Assembly: GCF_017741815.1 (NCBI RefSeq)
Contig: NZ_JAGHMF010000014.1
Span: forward strand, 218,191-282,190
Origin: Rhizobium sp. 16-488-2b
Lineage (GTDB): Bacteria; Pseudomonadota; Alphaproteobacteria; Rhizobiales; Rhizobiaceae
Length of the DNA stretch: 64,000 nt
Direction of reading: 5' to 3'
Below are positions 58,070-64,000 of the stretch, in pieces; within the stretch, counting starts at the first letter, position 1; every line of letters begins with the position of its first letter. Both the position numbers and the translations under genes were made by a program. The notes under the pieces were generated by a model, which ran no database searches, was not told where the DNA came from, and worked only from the letters and a program-made list of their open reading frames with translations.

Positions 58070-60057
58070 TATGCCGCCTCTCTGAGTGTAAATTCCGGGT
58101 CGTCCCACGGAGAAGCTACTGGCTTATGCTCCACGAACCCATCAACCGCCGCACCAACCGCCATTGCCGCAGCTACGGCCGGGTCAATACGGATCGTCGA
58201 CTTCTTCTTGGAGAACCACTGATTGCCCATGAGGGGATCGGTTTCGATTGCGACACCCATGAGCGCGCCAAGCAACACCGGCGACTTCCGCAGCCGGATG
58301 CGCTCCTCAAGGATGAGAGTTTCCAGCGCGCTGACCGATCCCGGCATCCAGAGGCCCAGCGGAGGCTCTTGCCCAGCGTCCTTGGCCGCCTGCACCTTGG
58401 CTTCGTCAGGTTTTGCGCGCTTCTTGCCGCCCTGCGGATGGGCTACGGTTTTGATGTCAACGCCGTAGTCATCCAGTTCTTGCTCGAACTTATCAAATGC
58501 ATAGCGGTCAAAAGCCAAAACGCTGATACCGTGCTCGGTGTTGAGGCGAGCGAATAGTGCAGCAACATGGTCGTACCGAATGCGGGCGCCTTCTGGCGCA
58601 TTGATGTACCCCTGATCGAGCCAAAGGCGATACGGAACGTGATCCTGTTTCGATCGCTCGTCCATCGTGTCGCGAGGCGTCCAAGCCTCAATCCAGAGGT
58701 CGTAAGTCGGAAGATCCGCTTCTGTGCCGTCTTCACGCGTGATGCGCTTGGTGCCAGTCTCGACAGTGAAAGCTGCCGCCGTCAAATCCTTGGCGCCTGA
58801 CAAGTCCAACCCCGCCGATGCGATCTTCTTGCCCTTGTGCTCGGTGTACGGATCAAAGTCCGCCATCACCTTCTCAAGGATAGGGCGTGGTATCCAAGCC
58901 GTATCGGCTTCCGTCCATACACAAAAATGCAGGCGGAGAATGCCGTTTCGCTTGGACGGAATGTCTTTCGCCTGATTGACGACGCCGGCAAGATAATCGT
59001 GCTTCAGCGTGACGCCGAAGAGCGGGTTAGCCTTCTGCCAGCAGGTCGGATCCGTAAACGGATCGTCATCCTTGTCGAGCGCGCAAACATACGAGAATGT
59101 CGTGTCGTCGATGACCTCGCCCACGTAGGTGAAGTCGTCGTCTGGCGTTTGCGTACCGGCCGCTACCTTCACGGCATGCTGGTGTTCATCCCAGCAAATG
59201 CTGTTGCGATCAGAACCGGAGTTCGTGATCATGAAGAGCAGAGGCTGTCGGCGAAACTTGAAGCCTCGCTCGAGCATCTCGATGACCTTGCCATCAGGAT
59301 GCTCATGGATCTCGTCGCAAAGGGCGATGTACGGACGCGGGCCAGAGTGCGCACCCTCGCGAGAAATAGGCCGGAAGAACGACCGCTTTTTCAGATACGA
59401 CAGGTTCCAGACCGGGTTGCCACCCGATGGCGTCAACTTCGACTTGAGTGCCGGCGACTGCTCATACATCGCGACCGCGTCTCGAAAGAGCACAAATGCC
59501 TGGTCTTTGTTGGCTGCCGCCGCGTAGATTTCCGCAGCCGCCTCGCCGTCCGAGGTCAGGCAGTAATGGCCGATGCCTGCCGCCAAGGGCGACTTTCCGT
59601 TGCCTTTTCCCTCTTCGATGTAGGCGCGTCGAAACCGTCGCAGGACCGCGCCGTCTGACTCGACGCGCTTCCAGCCGAAGATCGACCCGATCTTGAACTG
59701 CTGCGAAAGGTGAGGATGAAACGGCCGCCCCTCGAACTGACCGCCATTGAGGCGCAATACAGCAGGGAAAAACCGCAGAACACGGCTTGCCGCCTCAGGA
59801 TCCCAATGGATCCCTCGCTTCGGCCCATTCAACCGATCATCGCGATGACGGCGGCAGGCGTTCCGCACATGCGGGCCCGCCACAATCTCTCCCTTGAGCA
59901 CCTTCTCGGCATACTCGTCGACAGGTCCGATTGGGTATTTCGGGTCGAAATACGCTGGAAGATTGCTGACTTCCTTCTTCGCCTTGGGAACGCGCTTTTT
60001 CGGCACCGATACCTTAGTCGTTGAAGAACTCGTCGGCTGGGTCTTTGCTCTCGCCAT
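58069..60057 (-). CDS. Terminase large subunit
   Basis: 662 residues from ATG 60057. ATPase motifs: Walker A EEGKGNGKSP (about 148-157) after RRAYIE, Walker B YIALCDEIHE (Asp248/Glu249) and coupling motif FMITNSGSDRNS. The nuclease domain begins with KKIASAGLDLSGAKDLTAAA and has DRYAFDKFEQEL. It packages DNA into the procapsid and cuts it. It overlaps the TerS gene by 44 nt. It is of the HK97/P27-paired Terminase_1 type. Confidence 0.92.
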   Translation of the reverse strand: MARAKTQPTSSSTTKVSVPKKRVPKAKKEVSNLPAYFDPKYPIGPVDEYAEKVLKGEIVAGPHVRNACRRHRDDRLNGPKRGIHWDPEAASRVLRFFPAVLRLNGGQFEGRPFHPHLSQQFKIGSIFGWKRVESDGAVLRRFRRAYIEEGKGNGKSPLAAGIGHYCLTSDGEAAAEIYAAAANKDQAFVLFRDAVAMYEQSPALKSKLTPSGGNPVWNLSYLKKRSFFRPISREGAHSGPRPYIALCDEIHEHPDGKVIEMLERGFKFRRQPLLFMITNSGSDRNSICWDEHQHAVKVAAGTQTPDDDFTYVGEVIDDTTFSYVCALDKDDDPFTDPTCWQKANPLFGVTLKHDYLAGVVNQAKDIPSKRNGILRLHFCVWTEADTAWIPRPILEKVMADFDPYTEHKGKKIASAGLDLSGAKDLTAAAFTVETGTKRITREDGTEADLPTYDLWIEAWTPRDTMDERSKQDHVPYRLWLDQGYINAPEGARIRYDHVAALFARLNTEHGISVLAFDRYAFDKFEQELDDYGVDIKTVAHPQGGKKRAKPDEAKVQAAKDAGQEPPLGLWMPGSVSALETLILEERIRLRKSPVLLGALMGVAIETDPLMGNQWFSKKKSTIRIDPAVAAAMAVGAAVDGFVEHKPVASPWDDPEFTLREAA

Positions 60058-60400
60058 CCGGTTTAGCTCCAGCCTTGCTGGCATCAGCCGGCGTCGCGCC
60101 CATCTGTCCGTAGCACTGGCGGAGAAGGTTCATGGCTTGAACGCCAACATCATCACCCTTCATCATCCTGCCGCGAATGTTCGCAGCGATCGCCAAGTGT
60201 CCACGATGGCTTGAATTCAGCCAGGGCACTTCAGATGAAATCTCTCTCCACGCCAATTTGCCGTGCTCAGTTAGCCATTCATGTGGCTCTCCGACGGTGT
60301 CGGACACAGCAGGCTCGGTGCGGTCTTCAAACTTTCTACGCCGGACAACTGCCTGCCCGGTAACCTCGGCTTTCGCCTTCGGTGTCCGCGGCCTCGCCAT
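60014..60400 (-). CDS. Terminase small subunit, P27 family
   Basis: 128 residues: an Arg/Lys-rich N-terminus (MARPRTPKAKAEVTGQAVVR), then EWLTEHGKLAWREISSEVPW, the P27 core, and a helical GVQAMNLLRQCYGQMGATPA C-terminus. It recognises the packaging site and recruits TerL. The cos or pac site is probably in the 60401-60499 gap or in the HNH gene just upstream, as in many P27/HNH phages. Confidence 0.85.
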   Translation of the reverse strand: MARPRTPKAKAEVTGQAVVRRRKFEDRTEPAVSDTVGEPHEWLTEHGKLAWREISSEVPWLNSSHRGHLAIAANIRGRMMKGDDVGVQAMNLLRQCYGQMGATPADASKAGAKPDGESKDPADEFFND

Positions 60401-60499
60401 CGGCTACCCCCAACATTTGAATTGGAAAAATGCGCATGAATGCCCATGACCGGTTCCCAAGGGACGTGTTGCTTAAAGGCAACAATGCCCCCTCCCGGC

Positions 60500-60820
60500 C
60501 TAGATCGGCCATCCATCGGCGCCATATCGGACGACGGCCTTCCCATTGTCCTCCATCTGCCCTCGAGAGGCGTGACATGGCTTGCATGTCGAGACGAACG
60601 GGCCCGACCAGAAGATCTCCATGTTCCCGCGATGTGGAACGGCATGGTGGACTTCCGTTGCCTCGGTCACATCCTCGCGTTCCAGGCACCACTCACAGAG
60701 TGGATGGATGCTGAGCTGATACCTACGCAGGCCGCGCCATCGGGCCGTTCGATAGAGACGGCGATAGCGCTCGGCTTCCTCTGAGCGGGCATCGGATTTA
60801 GTTGGTTGACTAACACTCAT
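60500..60820 (-). CDS. HNH endonuclease
   Basis: 106 residues with the zinc and catalytic pattern HPLCEWCLEREDVTEATEVH, HAVPHRGN and CKPCHASRGQM: two CxxC pairs around the HH motif. HNH proteins encoded beside terS are needed for specific DNA cleavage during packaging in HK97-like phages. It overlaps the upstream nuclease gene by 11 nt and is 99 nt ahead of terS. Confidence 0.88.
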   Translation of the reverse strand: MSVSQPTKSDARSEEAERYRRLYRTARWRGLRRYQLSIHPLCEWCLEREDVTEATEVHHAVPHRGNMEIFWSGPFVSTCKPCHASRGQMEDNGKAVVRYGADGWPI

Positions 60821-61205
60821 ACTGAGACGCCCAACGAACCGTCGGGGACTTTATCTTGGGCGCATCAACTCGTAGCGACACGTTCTTTTGGTTCGCCTCA
60901 CCTACTGGGACGCGATAGACTTTGTCATTGTCTGGGCAATGCACCATGAACACGTCTGCTTCACCAGCGTAGGTCTTTTTCTCGAATGTGAAGCCGTTGT
61001 TACTGCATGACCAGAAGGTGATTACGCCATCTTTGAGTTTCGCCGTCTTGCATTGAATGCGCTCAAATGAGCCGTCGCGCTTGTGCACAACCATATCGTA
61101 GCGCTGGTTATCTCCGAACGGCAACAGCACAGCTTCGCCACGCCTTACCAGGTGAGCCAGCACAATCGCCTCAGTCGCATCGCCCTTTGTCTTTGTGTTC
61201 GTCAA
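60810..61205 (-). CDS. PD-(D/E)XK endonuclease, group I intron-associated type
   Basis: 131 residues from TTG 61205, with AAGGGG upstream; no ATG gives the full domain. The core is TKGDATEAIVLAHLVRRGEA, GDNQRYDMVVHKRDGSFERI and QCKTAKLKDGVITFWSC, fitting PDDEXK with D-x-V then E-x-I-x-C-K. The same domain occurs in intron-encoded and phage-borne nucleases. It shares an operon with the HNH gene and may help packaging, act on host DNA, or be mobile. No intron sequence is recognised. Confidence 0.75.
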   Translation of the reverse strand: MTNTKTKGDATEAIVLAHLVRRGEAVLLPFGDNQRYDMVVHKRDGSFERIQCKTAKLKDGVITFWSCSNNGFTFEKKTYAGEADVFMVHCPDNDKVYRVPVGEANQKNVSLRVDAPKIKSPTVRWASQYEC

Positions 61206-61235
61206 TTGGCGACCCCTTCAGTAACGAAAACAAAA

Positions 61236-61272
61236 GCGGCTGCTCGACCTCGCATCGCAAGGGAGCAGCCGC
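61236..61272 (-). terminator. Intrinsic terminator, minus strand, upstream of the packaging genes
   Basis: GCGGCTGCTC (61236-61245) pairs perfectly with GAGCAGCCGC (61263-61272). On the minus strand TTTTGTTTTCG follows. It would end transcripts coming from the gap to its right, implying separate transcription of the packaging operon or antitermination. Confidence 0.75.
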
Positions 61273-61720
61273 GTGATCGCCAGTCGCCGGAGGAGGCAGC
61301 GCCAGGCAATGGGGAGTGAATAAGCAGGCGGCGCCCATACGGTGTGCCTTTGGGTATCCGGGCTTACGCGTCCACGGCCGGTCCTGCGAATAGGTGCATC
61401 CAGCCACTGCTCGTCAGCAGCGCCCTCCTGTTGCTTCAGGATGTTGGGCATAGGCTCACATCAGCCACGGTACGAGACCCGGTGCGGATGCAGGCTCAGA
61501 GGACCAGGATGCTCATGTATGCCAGCAGGTAGGCTTGCTCATGCCGAAGCATGGCCGGGCATCGAACCCGTTGCACCTTTCCAAAGTGCCGTATTTTTGC
61601 TGGTCAATGATCGCCGCCAAGGTCCGGATATCGGCTCGACTTGGCAGGCTGTAGGTTTGAGGCGGGCCCGATCTAACTCGCGAGCTTCACGCGTCCGCGT
61701 TTGACGGCGCCTCAAATGGT

Positions 61721-61742
61721 AACGGCACCCGAAGGTGCCGTT
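61721..61742 (-). terminator. Stable UUCG tetraloop hairpin
   Basis: AACGGCACC (61721-61729) pairs with GGTGCCGTT (61734-61742); on the minus strand the loop is TTCG closed by C-G, an extra-stable tetraloop. It lies 52 nt after the stop of the gene at 61794. T run weak (ACCATTTG). Confidence 0.5.
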
Positions 61743-61793
61743 GGGATCAATCCCTTCACTAAGATACGATGGGAACCGGTGGTTCACTGGACA

Positions 61794-62903
61794 TCAGGCA
61801 GCGATTTTCTTTTCTTCCACTCCGAAATCGCCACGCGCTGTTTCATCAAGCTCGATCAGCTTGTCCAGCGCGCTGTCAATCAGCGCCGCCCCGCGCTTTG
61901 CGGCATAGGCCTGCGCGAGGCCCATCGCCAAGCCGATGTTCAAAGCTGTCGTATCGGTAATCGCCAAGTCCAGCACCTTCGCGTGGTCGCCGAGCCTATG
62001 ACGCAGGTGGTCAACGTAGTCGGCCGTCTCAACGTGCCGAACGAAGTCCGGCTCCCTGCCTGCCGGCTTTGACGCAGTCGGTTTCGGCTGTTTCACGCCA
62101 CCGATCCACTGCGGCCCTGGCACAATGGCGTCGGGGCACCGGACTGCCGATGACGGAAGCCGATCGAAGGGAACGCTACCATCGACGCCCATCTCCTCGA
62201 GGATCTTGCGCGCCTCTAAAACTTCCGACCTGACCGGATGCCCGTCGACCGGATGAGCTATGCAGGGTTTTTGATAGGGCTCAGCGTGAAGTGGCGAGAT
62301 AGCACCCTTCAAGGCAAGGTATGACCAAACCTCGGCCTCTCTACGACCGGCTTTCACCTGGCCGCCCTTGACGCCACGACGGCGCTCGTCTGGCTGTAGC
62401 GGACGTCCTTTAGCGGTCACGCCCCACTGGCGCAGTTCGCCGTCGCGGAACGCAAGGCTGCCGATGCGAGCGTCAAGCGATCCGCTACGATTGGTGCTGT
62501 ACGATACCTCGGGAGGCTCGGCATCGTCATACGTGTTGGCCATCTCTCCCGTGTGATCCCACCGCTCGCGGCCGGTAACCTTGCGGCCGACGGCTCCAAG
62601 CAGCTCGGCCTCTGAGGGTCTGATCTCGATGGCTACTTCCGGCTCATAGAGTTGGTCATCAGCCTCGACGACCGTGTCTCGAGGGAAGGACAGGTCACGC
62701 CAGTGGCGAAGCGCACGCAGCCGCACCTTGTCGCCTCGATAGGCTAGACGCTCAAGCGCGGGCCACGCCAGCACGTCGCCAGCGGGCTTGTTGTCGTTGG
62801 CTGCCTTTCGGACCTTGACCACCTTCGGCTTGGTAGCAACGGGTGCTGTGGTTTGTTCGGCCAACATTTCGGCCAACTTGGAAAAATCACGCGCTATGGT
62901 CAT
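61794..62903 (-). CDS. Phage hypothetical protein (369 residues)
   Basis: Soluble, basic protein without a recognised domain. N-terminal helix FSKLAEMLAEQTTAPVATKP, then a Lys/Arg-rich linker, a middle part with YRGDKVRLRALRHWRDLSFP and RRRGVKGGQVKAGRREAEVW, and a conserved-looking C-terminal helix pair (DYVDHLRHRLGDHAKVLDLA and GLAMGLAQAYAAKRGAALID). It follows the coiled-coil gene by 3 nt. Position before the packaging genes suggests a late regulator or DNA-associated protein, not proven. Confidence 0.6.
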   Translation of the reverse strand: MTIARDFSKLAEMLAEQTTAPVATKPKVVKVRKAANDNKPAGDVLAWPALERLAYRGDKVRLRALRHWRDLSFPRDTVVEADDQLYEPEVAIEIRPSEAELLGAVGRKVTGRERWDHTGEMANTYDDAEPPEVSYSTNRSGSLDARIGSLAFRDGELRQWGVTAKGRPLQPDERRRGVKGGQVKAGRREAEVWSYLALKGAISPLHAEPYQKPCIAHPVDGHPVRSEVLEARKILEEMGVDGSVPFDRLPSSAVRCPDAIVPGPQWIGGVKQPKPTASKPAGREPDFVRHVETADYVDHLRHRLGDHAKVLDLAITDTTALNIGLAMGLAQAYAAKRGAALIDSALDKLIELDETARGDFGVEEKKIAA

Positions 62904-62906
62904 TCG

Positions 62907-63305
62907 TCAGCTCCATTTTGGCTTTGGGTCAGGGATTGCTCGGATTGCTTCGCTCCGTGGCGTTGGCTCATCATCGGGTCCCTCCATCAGGAGAGCAGCC
63001 TTCTCTCGTGCCAACCGGAAGGCGCCGAGCGCAGCTTCGTTGGCCGCACTCCTGGTCACCGATAGGCTCAACGCATAATCGCTGGCAGCCTTGGCTTTGT
63101 CTCGCTCCCGCTCCAACTCGGCGATACGACCCTGCAGTGTCTCGATCGTTCGATGCGCATCGATAAGGTGGCGGCGATAGTGTTCGCCTTGGAGACGCGG
63201 ATCTCGTGGCGCCGTGCTGTCAGCAACCAGCGTGTATGCCGCTGCTTTTGCCTTCGCGCTCTCCCGACGCGCAGATTCTTCGGCGCTCTTTATCCGCCTG
63301 CTCAC
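62907..63305 (-). CDS. Coiled-coil phage hypothetical protein
   Basis: 132 residues from GTG 63305, overlapping the VRR-NUC stop (GTGA). Almost wholly helical and charged: SRRIKSAEESARRESAKAKA, HRTIETLQGRIAELERERDK and an Ala-rich segment after it. No domain recognised. Co-translated with the VRR-NUC gene, so possibly part of the same early/late DNA-processing unit. Confidence 0.6.
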   Translation of the reverse strand: MSRRIKSAEESARRESAKAKAAAYTLVADSTAPRDPRLQGEHYRRHLIDAHRTIETLQGRIAELERERDKAKAASDYALSLSVTRSAANEAALGAFRLAREKAALLMEGPDDEPTPRSEAIRAIPDPKPKWS

Positions 63306-63799
63306 GCCGCGCTCGCCAGCTTTTCACCGGTGACGGTAGACAGCCAGACCCGAACCAGCGCTACCGCTTGGCTGGCCGCATCCGTCGTCGACACGGCCCG
63401 TAGCACCTCAACTGTGAAGCCCAGCCGGCGGAGATCTTCATGCCGCTTGACCTGCTCCGGTGTAAGGCGCCCCTTGCCGACCTTATTCTCGATCAGGAGC
63501 AGCCGGCCGCCGGTCACGTAGATGCGCAGATCTGGCTCGCCCGCAGTCATGCCTGTGGCGACAGCTTTGAAGCGCGCTTTTGGACCGCGGCGCTCCGCAT
63601 TCATGTCGCCAGCCAGTAAGAACTCCTTGCCGTACTCCGGCATAGCGCGGAGCGCTCGTACCTGCGCCGCTTGCAGCTCCCATTCCTCCGGTGGCGCGTC
63701 GGTGACGGTCACCTTCGTGCCGGTCGACGATACGCGGGTGACGATGCGTACGCGTCTGCCAGACATACGGGTCGTCTGGGTGGATGTTTTTGATGCCAT
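63302..63799 (-). CDS. VRR-NUC domain nuclease
   Basis: 165 residues from ATG 63799, which has AAGGAGG six bases upstream. The nuclease core is GMTAGEPDLRIYVTGGRLLL followed by IENKVGKGRLTPEQVKRHED: G-x-PDL then E-x-K, the PD-(D/E)XK arrangement of VRR-NUC. These are stand-alone Holliday-junction-type or flap nucleases common in phages, used in recombination or replication. The first gene of this run in the window. Confidence 0.82.
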   Translation of the reverse strand: MASKTSTQTTRMSGRRVRIVTRVSSTGTKVTVTDAPPEEWELQAAQVRALRAMPEYGKEFLLAGDMNAERRGPKARFKAVATGMTAGEPDLRIYVTGGRLLLIENKVGKGRLTPEQVKRHEDLRRLGFTVEVLRAVSTTDAASQAVALVRVWLSTVTGEKLASAA

Positions 63800-63901
63800 G
63801 TTGATCCTCCTTCTGGCATTTAAGGTTTTGATCAGAGAAACCCCAGTCCTGCTCCCGCGCGCGTAACTGCTCGGGAAAAATCGCTTCAAAAGTACCGCCG
63901 G

Positions 63902-63913
63902 GGGGTATACCCC
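63902..63913. promoter_or_regulatory. GGGGTATACCCC palindrome and following inverted repeats
   Basis: GGGGTATACCCC is a perfect 12-bp palindrome, 103-114 nt upstream of the VRR-NUC start. To its right the arms CCCACCCT...CCCACTCTT (63911-63935) and AAGAGTGGGG...AGGGTGGG (63972-63992) form an imperfect inverted repeat around a very AT-rich spacer. Likely a promoter/operator or replication-related site. Confidence 0.45.
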
Positions 63914-64000
63914 ACCCTAAACTGTACCCACTCTTACCTATATATATGATATTATTATGTTTTATACGATGAAGAGTGGGGTAAAGGGTGGGTGCAAGAC

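Larger units (their letters stand above)
61206..61793. other. 588-nt stretch without a firmly supported gene
   Basis: Contains a minus-strand terminator at its left end and a UUCG-loop hairpin at 61721-61742. Several short minus-strand frames are open (61539-61787, 82 codons; 61171-61407, 78 codons; 61218-61451), but none has a good ribosome site and start together or a recognisable product. It may hold a late promoter for the packaging genes, a small RNA, or small genes I cannot recognise. Confidence 0.5.
27877..64000. mobile_element. Siphovirus-type prophage (right end outside window)
   Basis: Gene content runs without a host gene from the integrase to the window edge: integrase and Xis, accessory/regulator region, lysis genes, lambda-like tail tip, tape measure, tail tube, HK97-fold head genes, terminase and nucleases. 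All late genes are present and apparently intact, so the phage could be inducible. The repressor/replication block and attR are expected beyond 64000. The left limit is the tRNA 3' end. Confidence 0.92.

Noticed and set aside
61541..61620. tRNA-like segment on the minus strand (GCACT-TTGGAAA-GGTGC followed by CGGGTTCGATGCCCG)
   Set aside because: Anticodon and T arms look plausible but there is almost no variable region and no matching acceptor or D arm, so it does not fold as a tRNA.
27953..64000. Right attachment site of the prophage
   Set aside because: No second copy of the tRNA 3' end was noticed, and phage genes run to the window edge, so attR must lie outside.
1..64000. CRISPR array
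   Set aside because: No regularly spaced direct repeats were seen; the repeats present are palindromic intergenic elements and regulator sites.

Overview
The window reads as an alphaproteobacterial chromosome of the Rhizobium/Agrobacterium group. Codon use is GC-rich, ABC importers are dense, a DUF982 gene is present, intergenic palindromic elements of the rhizobial mosaic kind occur, and a siphovirus-type prophage sits at a tRNA-Ile2(CAU) gene. No species call is possible from sequence reading alone.

Positions 1-27876 are host chromosome. From left to right: the edge of a PIN toxin/HTH antitoxin pair; a minus-strand nitrogen-compound cluster (N-formylglutamate amidohydrolase family, APC permease, gamma-glutamylpolyamine/glutamine-synthetase-like ligase); a divergent RpiR regulator followed by a complete PotD/Fbp-type ABC importer (binding protein, two permeases, ATPase); an MHS-type symporter, a NIPSNAP protein and a PP2C phosphatase with a frameshift at its 3' end; cobalamin-dependent methionine synthase metH with a 20-bp palindrome in its promoter; an AGE-family sugar isomerase; small conserved proteins; a second ABC importer operon ending in an Asp/Glu/hydantoin racemase, divergent from a GntR/FCD regulator; and a SIMPL-domain periplasmic protein. 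Two non-coding repeat elements interrupt this part: 22359-22511, inside the second ABC operon, and 25973-26249, which supplies the gntR stop codon.

From the tRNA-Ile2 gene (27877-27952) to the end of the window is one integrated phage whose right end is not reached. A tyrosine integrase reads antisense into the tRNA, where its stop codon lies, with an overlapping Xis-like gene. Positions 29.4-38 kb hold accessory genes in mixed orientation: several XRE regulators with palindromic operators, an HEPN-like protein, a 556-residue protein of unknown function, a stand-alone LigD-type ATP-dependent ligase with a DUF982 partner, and an ImmA/IrrE-like pair. Positions 38.2-63.8 kb are the late operon, all minus strand except two inserted plus-strand genes. 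Transcription order is VRR-NUC nuclease, unknown genes, PD-(D/E)XK and HNH nucleases, TerS, TerL, portal, HK97 protease, major capsid, connectors, tail tube, tail chaperone with a -1 frameshift site, tape measure fused to a peptidoglycan-hydrolase-like domain, lambda-like tail tip (M, L, K, J), fibre, and lysis genes (holin, SAR endolysin, overlapping spanins). The repressor and replication genes expected for this phage probably lie beyond 64000.

The clearest unusual signals are the GGGAAAC programmed-frameshift site in the tail chaperone, the single-base frameshift in the PP2C gene, the plus-strand genes inserted in the late operon, and the unrecognised 556-residue accessory protein.
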